From Dreissena polymorpha (Eukaryota; Mollusca; Bivalvia; Myida; Dreissenidae): 64,000 nt of DNA. How positions within the stretch are numbered: position 1 is the first letter of the stretch; each line of letters starts with the position of its first letter. Shown here in pieces: positions 36,822 to 48,912 of this stretch. The notes beneath the pieces are model-generated. The model did no database searches. It was not told the DNA's origin and was given only the letters and a program-made list of their open reading frames with translations. A program made the translations under genes and the position numbers. The DNA is taken from positions 126,423,472 to 126,487,471 of the forward strand of contig NC_068355.1 of the NCBI RefSeq assembly GCF_020536995.1, read 5' to 3'.

Positions 36822-38495
36822 GCAGCGAATTGCAATAGAACCATAATTAAGTTGAAACATTTGCAACGTTCACAAGGTGGCTCTATATGTAGGCCGACTT
36901 GTATTTAGTGTACGTGTGTTTGTTCTGTATTTGTGCATTTTGCATGGATAATTTAAGTTTTGCCACACACTTTCAAATTTGGTTGCTAGCCATACATTAC
37001 ATATACTATGCTATCATAGTTTTTATATTGTGCTATTGCAGGTAAAGTTTCATTTTGTTGATGATTGTTTCCGACGGCTTACGTTTGTAACATACGGGTT
37101 GTGTGTAATTTCAAATAATGGATGAAGACACACATTAAAATACGATACCGCAAACATATGTAATCATCTCTGAAAATTCAGAGAAATGTATCTGCTCCTG
37201 GTGTAATGTCTATTTATAAAGAGGCACAGTACAGACGTAAGATGTCTTCTCAATAGCTCATAATATGATGGGGTGCTCTCAAAAGTGCATTAAAGTAATT
37301 GCCGAAATAATCAAATAGCCAAATTAATACCATTTATGGCGCATAATAGTGCGTATGAAGTACAACAATTGCCATGTTCTGGACAACTCAACAATATTCG
37401 TATGTTAATGTGAGCCTGGGTCTGGTAAAACTGGGCTTTATGCATGTGCGTAAAATGTTGTGCATGTGTTGTTTGTCTCAGTGCTCGGCAATTCCTTTCC
37501 CTAATTAAGACGTGACATTGGACCATCAATGTAAACGTCATTTGTCATGGTAAATAACAAATAATTATTCTGAAAACATACGTGTCTTCGGTCAGGAAAT
37601 AAAAAAAAACATTTTCAAATCTGTTAATGGTGTCAGGGGAAACAGCAAGAGGTTTCTTAATGGATTGGGTCCATGAACTTTCCCTTGTATTTCGCCCATT
37701 AAGTCATTTTAAGTTATATATAAGGCTGTGTTGTTGTCGGTGATAATACCAATGTGGGAACTTAACAAGCATTAACATCATCTTTCAACGACATTTCCTA
37801 GAATAGTATATCCATTTGAGGTCATTTGTGGACAGCGAATCGCAACGGAACCATAATTAAATTGAAACCTCCACAAGGTGGCTCTATATGTAAGCCGCCT
37901 TATATTCAGTGTATGTGTGTTTGTTCTGTATGTGTGCATCTTGGCTGGACAATTTAAGGTTTGCCACACACTTTGAAATTTGGTTGCTAGCCATAGTTCA
38001 CACATTAGATATACAGTTCTATAAAAGTGTATATATTGTGATATCGCAAGTAAAGTTTCACTTTGTTGATGATTGTGTTTCCGACGGCGTATGTTTGCAA
38101 CATACGAGTTGTATTTAATTTCAAACAAATGGATGAAGACAAACATAAGAATACGATTCCTCCCCCAAATATGTTATAATCTCTGAAAATTCAGAGAGGT
38201 TTATCTTCTCCCGGCGTAATGTCCCTTTATAAACAGGCAAAGTACACATGTAAGATGCCTTATCAATAGCTCATTATACGATGTGGATCTTTCAAAATCA
38301 TTAAAATGTATCAAAGAAATAGCCGAAGGCATCAAATAGCCAAATTAATACCATTTATGGCGCATAATGGTGCGTAGGAAGTACAACAATTGCCATGTTC
38401 TGGACAACTCAACAATATTTGTATGTTAATTTAAGTCTGGTTCTGGTAACACTAGGCTTAATGTATGTGCGTAAAATGTTATCGCAGAATAGCCT
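36822..38495. repeat. Local tandem duplication, two units of about 0.65 kb
   Basis: 36822-37460 is repeated at 37825-38490 in the same orientation, offset about 1.0 kb. Shared landmarks are 'caaggtggctctatatgt', 'cacactttcaaatttggttg' (one base different), 'ctctgaaaattcagagag' and 'ttctggacaactcaacaata'. Each unit ends in a fragment of the MITE terminal repeat ('atgcatgtgcgtaaaatgtt' and 'atgtatgtgcgtaaaatgtt'). Confidence 0.85.
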
Positions 38496-38954
38496 GTGCA
38501 GTACGTTTGAACAATGAACAATGTGTTGGACAGAGATACGCATCGTTAAAGGTTTGAAACCCCTTCAAATATTGCAGTGATATTATAAATAGAGGATTGG
38601 AAATCCTTCTACATTAAATGGTACTAGCGATATATGTATCTATTAAAAATATATATACATATATATTTTTGCAATAGGCTGTATTCAAGAACGGTTTTAT
38701 TAAAGTTGGGCAAATTTGCTTGTATAGTAGGCGTATATCGTACTCATAAACTAGTGATGCAAATGTTGTAAATTAGTTGTCAATTTATGACAAATTTTAC
38801 TAAACCCGTCTATTATTTTTCAAACAACACCTGTTTACAAAACTCTTTAGGACTTAAATTAAAATATTCTGTTAAATGACAACGTTTCGAAATCTTCATT
38901 GTTCCTTTATTTTAGAGCCTTTTCCCATTTGTATTTTTCCCACGGTGTTAGTGA

Positions 38955-39464
38955 TGTATTACTTGTACATGTATACCTGATGGAATTCACCCAAGTAATT
39001 ATGGATCAAGTTCACTTGTGGCAGCAATCAATGAAGTAGTGCATATAACTAAGAAAAGAATGCAGCAGCAACAACAACAACATCGTCAACTTCATCAAAA
39101 TCAGCGGAGACGTACTTCTAACGGTGACTTCAAAAACGGGCATCGTGAATACCGGAGCGCTAAACCGAACCTCCAATACGGGCTTCATGGCTAAAGGAAC
39201 GTGCATCGTGACTTCCGGAACGGTTATCATGACTTCCGGAAAGAGCATCATGACTTCCGTAATGGGCACCATAACTTCTTCAGGCAGCATGATCTATGGA
39301 ACGCACACCTGGATACCCGGAGTGAGTATCAGGATTGTCATAATGAAAATCGTGACTTCCGGTACGTTCGTCGACACGTCAATCATGAAAACAGTCGACA
39401 CTGCACGAACTGTGGACGTCAAAATCATGTTACACGTGACTGCAGACTACCCAAAAGACAATAG
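38955..39464 (+). pseudogene. LINE ORF1, C-terminal part (SGNH-esterase end and CCHC knuckle)
   Basis: Frame from 38976 reads PDGIHPSNYGSSSLVAAINE, which has the D-G-I-H block of SGNH/GDSL esterases found in ORF1 of many CR1/L2 LINEs. A Gln/His-rich linker follows (MQQQQQQHRQLHQNQ), then three to four copies of a DFRNGYH-like repeat and a knuckle CTNCGRQNHVTRDC (C-x2-C-x4-H-x4-C). In-frame stops at 38952 (TGA) and 39192 (TAA) show decay. The terminal TAG (39462-39464) is in the same frame as ORF2. Role: nucleic-acid-binding protein of the retrotransposition particle. Confidence 0.7.
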
Positions 39465-42400
39465 GTTACTGATGACAGACGTACTACATCGTTATATAGC
39501 ACAACTAAATTTGACATTCTTTCGTCGGTATGTAACCAATGTGACTCGCACAAATGTAAGTGTAGTTTAATTATTGCTAATGATGTAACAAATCAACATA
39601 AACCTCATTGCTTAAGATTGAATTATGTTAGATGTAGCACAATAAATAATTTAGACACTGATATATCATCCCTGGATAGTAACGTTCTTATGGAATCTCA
39701 CATACAATCTACTTTAAAATGTGACATAAATAATGATTATTATATTCCATTTACATATAAAGGTTTGCATATTATGCATTTGAATATCCAACATTTATTG
39801 CCTAATTTGGATGAAATTCGTGTTTACTTACACGAAAATAGTTCTTTAGATAAAGTAGGCTTTTGTGAAACATTTTTAAATGATAAAACGGAGATTAATA
39901 CAATATCCATTTCCGGTTACAGCATTGTAAGACGTGATAGGGCTATTTCTGCTGGAGGCGGTGTAATAGTTTATATAAAAGATAGCATCTCTTTTGTACG
40001 TAGACATGATTTAGAAAGTGACGAAATTGAATCTATTTGGCTACAAATCAACATTGTAAAGTACAAAACATATCTAATTAACTTTGTTTATCGCCCACCA
40101 AATAGCCCTCAATCTTGGATTGACTCATTTGAATTACAGATAAATAAGGCAGACATGGAAGATTGTAATGTGTATTCAACCGGGGATTTTAATTTTCACT
40201 GTTTAAGCCAAAACATATTTAACAATAAGAAATGGGAAAAACTTATCACTGATTTTAATTTAAAACAACACGTGTCTTTTCCAACAAGGGTTACTGAACG
40301 TTCATCATCAATATTAGACCGTTTGTATTCAAAATATGACAACATTTCTGAGGTAATCATACCAAAAATAGGCATAAGTGACCATTATCCAGTAGTTTTT
40401 ACATTAAGCGTCAAAGGTAAAATTGTTAAAACAGATGATCATAAAATTATTAAATACAGATGTTTTAACAAATTTTATGAAATCAAGTTTCAAAATGACT
40501 TAGCAAATGCTAATTTTGATATGGTTGAAACAATAGAGGGTACTAATGAGGCATTTGAAGTATTTTATAACAAATTAAATTCAGTCCTTAATAAGAATGC
40601 CCCTATCAAATATAAAAAAGTGAAGAGATTACAACAACCTGGTTGGTACAACGTAAACGTAAAACAAGCCAGGTCTTTAAGGGATAAATATCAACGTGAA
40701 TCTAATTGGCCACAATATAAGTTGTGGCGTAATAAATGTAACAGTGCAATCAAAATGGCTAAAAAAGAATATTTTTCGAATGCGGTACAAAACAAAACAA
40801 GTGCGAAATCGCTCTGGAAAACTATTAAATTAGCATCAAATAAACACACAGAATCCTCTATTTTGCCAAATGTAATATGGAAGGATGATCATATAATATC
40901 TGGTAAAATAAATGTAGCTAATGCACTTAATGACCACTTTGTTGACATCTCGAAACTTATTTAAAAGACTGAATTTGCTGAACACGATTTCCGCTCACTG
41001 AAAACATATCTAGATGCAAAGCTAGAATCTAAGCATTTCTCTGTTCAGTTTATTACAACATCAGAAGTTAGTACTTTAATTAATCAACTTGATTCAAACA
41101 AAATCTGCTGGTGCTGATGGTATAGGGCCCAGCATTAGTAAACTTTGCAAAGAATTCATTATACAACCAATCACTGCTCTTATAAATAACTGTATATCAC
41201 ATGGAAACTTTCCCGACATGCTTAAAATTGCAAACGTAATACCTTTATACAAGGGTGGATCGGTAGAAGATCCCAATAATTATAGACCAATATCACTTTA
41301 ACCTACTATATCTAAAATATTTGAAAAGCATATAGCTAAACAATTGCATATATATCTAGAATCTACAGGTCTATTAAACAAAACTCAGTCGGGTTTTCAC
41401 AAATATCATTCTTGTCAAACAGCATTGATTAATATAGTTGATTAATGGCTTAAACAAATTGATAATGGAAATCTGGTAGGTACAATTTTCTTGGATTTTA
41501 AAAAAGCATTTGATCTTGTGGACCATAGGGTTCTTTTATACAAATTAAAACGTTATCATTTTAATGATAGGTCATGCGACCTATTTTCTTCATATCTCCG
41601 CAATCGATTTCAGTATATCAAAGCAGAAAGCACTACCTCTACTTGTAAAAGCATCATTGCTGGTGTTCCCCAAGGATCTATTTTAGGACCTCTTCTATTT
41701 CTTATTTACGTTAATGATCTTTCGCTAGATCTTACATGTGATTCTGCAATGTATGCTGATGATACAGCATTGCACACTGTGGGAACAAATATTCAAACAC
41801 TTCAAAATAAGCTACAAACAAATCTTTCAATTGTAAATGATTGGTGCCAAACTAACAACATGATTATTAATCCACTAAAAACTACTTGTATGGTATTAGG
41901 GTCGAAACGGAAAGCTAAAAACTTAACAAATCTAAAACTTAAAATTTCAGATACGGTGATCAAAACAGTAAATTGTCAAAAACTTCTTGGCCTTTATATT
42001 GACAATGTCATCACGAATGTTTCATTTGCAAAAAATAAAACCATATTTAACCCTTGAAATGCGTAAGCTCTTCTATAATGGTTATATCTCACCTATATCC
42101 GACTACGCATTCGTTACCTGGAGTTCAGCGGCCAAAACGGAAATAAATAGAATAATCAAAATACAAAAGCGTTGTGGTGCACATATTTTAAATAAAAAGT
42201 ACAACACTAATTCAAAAACACTATTTAAAGATCTAAAATGGTTGACTTTTGAACAGCGTTATCACTATTTCACGTCAGTTATTGTATTTAAAGCATTTCA
42301 CAATCAAACCCCAACATACATACATGACCTGTTGACACCTTCACAAAATAATCACTAAAACTTGCGAAAAAGGGGGATTTAAAGCTACTGCGAATACCCA

Positions 42401-42551
42401 AAACAAACTATTTCAAACAATCGTTTGAATTTTCTAACACAAAAAAATTTGGAATTCGCTGCCCCAATCTATACGCCAAACAAACAATTTAATTACATTT
42501 AAGACAAAATTAAAAGCTTATCTTTCCTCCACACTTTATGAAATGAATTGA
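39465..42551 (+). pseudogene. LINE ORF2: endonuclease and reverse transcriptase
   Basis: The frame is open from 39465 to a TAA at 40962. It starts with a Cys-rich segment (CNQCDSHKCKC), then the endonuclease: LHIMHLNIQHLLPNLDEIR, GFCETFLND, GGGVIVYI, YRPPNS, STGDFNFH and the SDHYPVVF block. Reverse transcriptase motifs follow: GADGIGPSI, VIPLYKGG, NNYRPISL, SGFHKYHSCQTAL, FLDFKKAFDLVDH, AGVPQGSILGPLLF and the catalytic MYADDTA. The C-terminal YHYFTSVIVFKAFHNQTP and LKAYLSSTLYEMN end at 42551. Breaks: TAA 40962, a one-base shift near 41100, TAA 41299, TAA near 41443, a deletion with shift near 42040, and a stop and shift between 42356 and 42455. Not active, but recent enough to read throughout. 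Confidence 0.85.
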
Positions 42552-42559
42552 ACATGCTT

Positions 42560-45500
42560 TGTTACAACCTGAAGTGTAATAACGACCTGAATTGTAATAA
42601 ACTTTATTACATTATTACAATTGCGTGACAACCTGAATTGTAATAACGCCCGAAAGTGTAATAAACTTTTTTCTTGCTTTAAAATTGCATCTGATCGCAT
42701 TTCCAAACACAGATTATTGCAAAATATAATGCATACATGGATATAATATATATTAATAGGGTAATACGACCTATGAATGACAAAAGGTGTTCTCATACAA
42801 ACTCAATTGTAATAAAGTTATTACATTATTACAATCGCGTGTCGACCTGAATTGTAATAACGCCCGAAAGTGTAATAAACTTATTTCTTGGTTTAAAATT
42901 GCATCTTATCGCATTTTTAAACACAGATTTTTGCAAAATATAGTGTATATATGTATATAAAAATGTATCTTAATAAGGTAATACGACCTATGAATGACAA
43001 AAAATGTGTTCTCATACAAAACCAATTGTAATAAAGTTATTACATTATTACAACTGCTTATCGACCTGAATTGTAATAACGCCCGAAAGTGTAATAAACT
43101 TTTCTTTTGGTTTAAAATCGCATCTTATCGCATTTTCAAACACAGATTATTGCAAAATATAATGCATATATGTATATAAAATATATATTAATAGGGCAAT
43201 ACGACCTATGAATGACAAAAAAGGTGTTCTCATAGAACCTCAATTGTAATAAAGTTATTACATTATTACAATTGCGTAACAACCTGAATTGTAATAACGC
43301 CCGAAAGTGTAATAAACTTTTTTCTTGCTTTAAAATTGCATCTGATCGCATTTTCCAAACACAGATTATTGCAAAATATAATGCATACATGGATATAATA
43401 TATATATTAATAGGGTAATACGACCTATGAATGACAAAAAGGTGTTCTCATACAAACTCAATTGTAATAAATTTATTACATTATTACAATCGCGTGTCGA
43501 CCTGAATTGTAATAACGCCCGAATGTGTAATAAACTTATTTCTTGGTTTAAAATTGCATATTATCGCATTTTTAAGCACATATTTTTGCAAAATATAGTG
43601 TATATATGTATATAAAAATGTATCTTAATAAGGTAATACGACCTATGAATGACAAAAAATGTGTTCTCATACAAAACCAATTGTAATAAAGTTATTACAT
43701 TATTACAATCGCGTGTCGACCTGAATTGTAATAACGCCCGAAAGTGTAATAAACTTATTTCTTGGTTTAAAATTGCATCTTATCGCATTTTTAAGCACAT
43801 ATTTTTGCAAAATATAGTGTATATATGTATATAAAAATGTATCTTAATAAGGTAATACGACCTATGAATGACAAAAAATGTGTTCTCATACAAAACCAAT
43901 TGTTATTAAGTTATTACATTATTACAACTGCTTATCGACCTGAATTGTAATAACGCCCGAAAGTGTAATAAACTTTTCTTTTGGTTTAAAATCGCATCTT
44001 ATCGCATTTTCAAACACAGATTATTGCAAAATATAATGCATATATGTAGATAAAAAATATATTAATAGGGCAATACGACCTATGAATGACAAAAAAGGTG
44101 TTCTCATACAACCTCAATTGTAATAAAGTTATTACATTATTACAATTGCGTAACAACCTGAATTATAATAACGCCCGAAAGTGTAATAAACTTTTTTCTT
44201 GCTTTAAAATTGCATCTGAACGCATTTCCAAACACAGATTATTGCAAAATATAATGCATACATGGATATAATATATATATTAATAGGGTAATACGACCTA
44301 TGAATGACAAAAAGGTGTTCTCATACAAACTCAATTGTAATAAAGTTATTACATTATTACAATCGCGTGTCGACCTGAATTGTAATAACGCCCGAAAGTG
44401 TAATAAACTTATTTCTTGGTTTAAAATTACATCTTATCGCATTTTTAAGCACATATTTTTGCAAAATATAGTGTATATATGTATATAAAAATGTATCTTA
44501 ATAAGGTAATACGACCTATGAATGACAAAAAATGTGTTCTCATACAAAACCAATTGTAATAAAGTTATTACATTATTACAACTGCTTATCGACCTGAATT
44601 GTAATAACGCCCGAAAGTGTAATAAACTATTCTTTTGGTTTAAAATCGCATCTTATCGCATTTTCAAACACAGATTATTGCAAAATATAATGCATATATG
44701 TATATAAAATATATATTAATAGGGCAATACGACCTATGAATGACAAAAAAGGTGTTCTCATAGAACCTCAATTGTAATAAAGTTATTACATTATTACAAT
44801 TGCGTAACAACCTGAATTGTAATAACGCCCGAAAGTGTAATAAACTTTTTTCTTGCTTTAAAATTGTATCTGATCGCATTTCCAAACACAGATTATTGCA
44901 AAATATAATGCATACATGGATATAATATATATATTAATAGGGTAATACGACCTATGAAGGACAAAAAGGTGTTCTCATACAAACTCAATTGTAGTAAAGT
45001 TATTACATTATTACAATCGCGTGTCGACCTGAATTGTAATAACGCCCGAAAGTGTAATAAACTTATTTCTTGGTTTAAAATTGCATCTTATCGCATTTTT
45101 AAGCACATATTTTTGCAAAATATAGTGTATATATGTATATAAAAATGTATCTTAATAAGGTAATACGACCTATGAATGACAAAAAATGTGTTCTCATACA
45201 AAACCAATTGTAATAAAGTTATTACATTATTACAACTGCTTATCGACCTGAATTGTAATAACGCCCGAAAGTGTAATAAACTATTCTTTTGGTTTAAACT
45301 CGCATCTTATCGCATTTTCAAACACAGATTATTGCAAAATATAATGCATATATGTATATAAAATATATATTAATAGGGCAATACGACCTATGAATGACAA
45401 AAAAGGTGTTCTCATACAACCTCAATTGTAATAAAGTTATTACATTATTACAATTGCGAAACAACCTGAATTGTAATAACGCCCGAAAGTGTAATAAACT

Positions 45501-45725
45501 TTTTTCTTGCTTTAAAATTGCATCTGATCGCATTTCCAAACACAGATTATTGCAAAATAAAATGCATACATGGATATAATATATATATTAATAGGGTAAT
45601 ACGACCTATGAAGGACAAAAGGGTGTTCTCATACAAACTCAATTGTAGTTAAGTTATTACATTATTACAATCGCGTGTCGACCTGAATTGTAATAACGCC
45701 CGAAAGTGTAATAAACTTATTTAAG
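42560..45725 (+). repeat. Left arm: satellite array, about 14 monomers in an A-B-C order
   Basis: Each monomer has a constant half ('ttgtaataaagttattacat...ttgtaataacgcccgaaagt') and a variable half of three types. Type A has 'ctgatcgcatttccaaa' and 'catggatataat'. Type B has 'gcatttttaa' and 'aaaatgtatcttaataagg'. Type C has 'aaatcgcatcttatcgcatt' and 'aatagggcaata'. Order from the outer end: A B C, A B B C, A B C, A B C, A. Type-A marks at 42688, 43343, 44213, 44870 and 45525 give a 655-bp period, with one extra B unit in the second round. Short frames of 60-62 codons repeat with the monomer and are artefacts. Confidence 0.9.
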
Positions 45726-46234
45726 CGATCATTGAAGATCGGCAATGATCGTAAAATAAATCGCGGGAAGTCATTAGAGGTGCGCTACCTAAATATATCG
45801 TACATTTGTCATGAATGACAAATAAACCACGCGGCAATAAGATTCAATTCAGTATTTATTATATTCAATCTCAAAATGTTCCGAATTCCTTAAATAAAAT
45901 AAATATTTATAACCAATATTTAAATTCTTTATTGAGTTCAAGACCTAAATATGCATTTTCTTGCATTATTATTTTAATAAATAATCGAGAAGATCGCGAT
46001 ACCGTAGCCTATTCCGTTTTCCTTCTGTTAAGTTATAAAACTTTCAGCAAGGTTATCTATCGAAATGTTATGGCGTTAGCCTCTTACCCCATTCCAAATG
46101 GTATGATGGTAATACCATTGCCTGTCCGTACAACGTAATTCCGTTAACCTAAGGCCTGTTGAACAGAACAACTCGAGTCGTATCGGGTGAGTTACAACAT
46201 TTTAAATAACTCTTTTGACCAGTAATTCTTTTCA
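45726..46234. other. Core of the foldback element, one unassigned frame
   Basis: The only unique sequence in the element. A plus-strand frame from ATG 45815 to 46138 (107 codons) includes FSIYYIQSQNVPNSLNKI and AYSVFLLLSYKTFSKVIYRN. I recognise no domain, and no transposase signature is visible. The frame may be a captured fragment or chance. 'gatcattgaagatcggcaatgatc' at 45726 is a short imperfect palindrome at the arm/core border. Confidence 0.4.
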
Positions 46235-48574
46235 GCTCAATTCAACAGTGAAAAATGCATCTTATATCACTTTAAACCAAAAGATAAGTTTATTACACTT
46301 TCGGGCGTTATTACAATTCAGGGCGACACGCGATTGTAATAATGTAATAACTTTATTACAATTGAGTTTGTATGAGAACACCTTTGTTGTCATTCATAGG
46401 TAGTATTACCTTATTAAGATACACTTTTACATACATGTATACACTATATTTTGCAATAATTTGTGTTTTAAAATGCGATCAGATGCAATTTTAAACCAAG
46501 AAATAAGTTTATTACACTTTCGGGCGTTATCACAATTCAGGTCGACAAGCAGTTGTAATAATGTACTAACTTTATTACAATTAAGGTTGTATGAGAACAC
46601 CTTTTTTGTCATGCATAGGTCGTATTGCCCTATTAATATATATTTTATATACATGTATGCATTATATTTGACAATAATCTGTGTTTGAAAATGCGATAAG
46701 ATGCAATTTTAAACCAAGAAATAAGTTTATTAAACTTTCGGGCGTTATTACAATTCAGGACGACAATCAATTGTAATAATGTTATAACGTTATTACAATT
46801 GAGTTTGCACGAGAACACATTTTTTGTCATTCATAGGTAGTATAACCTTATAAAGATACATTTTCATATACACGTATACAATATATTTTGCAAAAATATG
46901 TGCTTGAAAAGCGATAAGATGCACCTTTTAAACCAAGAAATAAGTGTATTACACTTTCGGGCGTTATTACAATTCAGGTCGACGCGCGATTGTAATAATG
47001 TAATAACTTTATTACAATTTAGTTTGTATGAGAACACCTTTTTATCATTCGTAGGTCGTATTGCCCTATTAATATATATTATATCCACGTATGCATTATA
47101 TTTTGCAATAATCTGTGTTTGGAAATGCGATCAGATGCAATTTTAAACCAAGAAATAAGTTTATTACACTTTCGGGCGTTATTACAATTCAGGTTGTCAC
47201 GCAATTGTAATAATGTAATAACTTTATTACAATTGAGGTTGTATGAGAACACCTTTTTTGTCATTCATAGGTCGTATTGCCCTATTAATATATATTTTAT
47301 ATACATGTATGCATGATATTTGACAATAATCTGTGTTTGAAAATGCGTCCAGATGCAATTTTAAACCAAGAAATAAGTTTATTAAACTTTAGGGCGTTTT
47401 TACAATTCAGGTCGACAAGCAATTGAAATAAAGTTATAACTTTATTACAATTGAGTTTGCATGAGAACACATTTTTTGTCATTCATAGGTCGTATAACCT
47501 TATAAAGATACATTTTCATATACATGTATACACTGTATTTTGCAAACATAGGTGCTTGAAAATGCGATAAGATGCACTTTTAACACAAGAAATAAGTTTA
47601 TTACACTTTCGGGCTGTTATAACAATTCAGGTCGACACGCGATTGTAATAATGTTATAACTTTGTTACAATTGAGGTTGTATGAGAACACCTTTTTGTCA
47701 TTCATAGGTCGTATTGTCCTATTAATATATATATTATATCCACGTATGCATTATATTTTGAAATAATCTGTGTTTGGAAATGCGAACAGATGCAAATTTA
47801 AACCAAGAAAAAAGTTTATTACACTTTTGGGCGTTATTACAATTCAGGTTGTCACGCGATTGTAATAATGTAATAACTTTATTACAATTGAGGTTGTACG
47901 AGAACACCTTTTTTGTCATTCATAGGTCGTTTTGCCCTGTTAATAAATATTTTATATACATATATGCATTATATTTTGCTATATTCTGTGTTTGAAAATG
48001 CGATAAGATGCGATTTTAAACCAAAAGATAAGTTTATTACACTTTCGGGCGTTATTACAATTCAGGTCGACAAGCAGTTGTAATAATGTAATAACTTTAT
48101 TACAATTGGTTTTGTATGAGAACACATTTTTTGTCATTCATAGGTCGTATTACCTAATTAAGGTACATTTTTATATACATATATACACTATATTTTGCAA
48201 ACATATGTGCTTAAAAATGCGATAAGATGCAATTTTAAACCAAGAAATAAGTTTATTACACTTTCGGGCATTATTACAATTCAGGTCGACACGCGATTGT
48301 AATAATGTAATAACTTTATTACAATTGAGTTTGTATGAGAACACCTTTTTGTCATTCATAATTCGTATTACCCTATTAATATATATATTATATCCATGTA
48401 TGCATTATATTTTGCAATAATCTGTGTTTGGAAATGTGATCAGATGCAATTTTAAAGCAAGAAAAAAGTTTATTACACTTTCGGGCGTTATTACAATTCA
48501 GGTTGTCACGCAATTGTAATAATGTAATAAAGTTTATTACAATTAAGGTCGTTATTACACTTCAGGTTGTAACA
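46235..48574 (-). repeat. Right arm: inverted satellite array, about 10 monomers
   Basis: The same monomers on the minus strand. Read from the outer end inward the order is A B C, A B C, A B C, B, then a partial C-like unit at the core border, so the higher-order order is mirrored between the arms. Divergence between right-arm monomers is visibly greater than in the left arm. Confidence 0.88.
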
Positions 48575-48883
48575 ATGCTTCATGTTGTTTTAGTAAATAA
48601 CATTAGTTTAATGTTTGAATACTGTTCTAGCATAAATGGTTATGGAAGTTTTATGTCTGTCATTTGTTTTTTTATTATAATATATATCATCATAAGTGTG
48701 CATGCATATATGATTCTTTATGTTTTGTTCTTATTGCTCAAGATGAAATATGATGTATTTGTTGTAAATTGTATATTGTTAGAAGACCTTGTTAAAAATA
48801 AGAAATGTATTATATAAATTGCATATTATGTAATTTCATCTGATGTATTTCTTAACAAATCTATCTTCTTTAAAAAAAGATTT

Positions 48884-48912
48884 TTTTTTATTATTATTAT
48901 TATTATTATTCT
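48884..48912. repeat. (TTA)n 3' tail of the LINE
   Basis: A run of about nine TTA units after a T-run, at the LINE 3' end; this is the usual microsatellite terminus of CR1/L2-like LINEs. Confidence 0.8.

Larger units (their letters stand above)
42560..48574. mobile_element. 6015-bp foldback element with satellite arms
   Basis: Starts TGTTACAACCTGAAGTGTAA and ends with its exact inverse. ATGCTT flanks both sides (42554-42559 and 48575-48580). The left arm (to about 45725) and the inverted right arm (from about 46235) are arrays of about 218-bp monomers round a core of about 510 bp. The outermost 80 bp of the arms match almost base for base. This layout resembles Foldback/Galileo-type elements, whose long TIRs hold tandem repeats. 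A 6-bp duplication with 5'-TGTT ends does not identify a superfamily for me. It has inserted into the 3' UTR of a LINE. Confidence 0.85.
38955..48912 (+). mobile_element. CR1/L2-like LINE, 5'-truncated, split by a foldback insertion
   Basis: ORF1 tail with esterase end and CCHC knuckle, then apurinic-type endonuclease, reverse transcriptase and C-terminal region up to 42551. Then comes a 3' UTR that is interrupted at 42559 by the foldback element and resumes at 48581. The 3' end contains 'gaccttgttaaaaataagaa' and finishes in a TTA microsatellite (48884-48912), typical of CR1/L2-type LINEs, which lack a poly-A tail. Decay is moderate: about six frame breaks in ORF2. Confidence 0.85.

Noticed and set aside
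36528-36866. Overlapping 112- and 95-codon frames on opposite strands
   Set aside because: No domain on either strand, and the partly duplicated end at 37820 does not keep the frame.
42994-48359. Recurring 60-75-codon frames such as FSYKLNCNKVITLLQSRVDL
   Set aside because: They repeat with the satellite monomer, appear in both orientations, and have no start or end signals of their own.
42560-48574. Possible CRISPR array, because of regular repeats
   Set aside because: Monomers are about 218 bp, contiguous and without spacers, in a eukaryotic transposon context.
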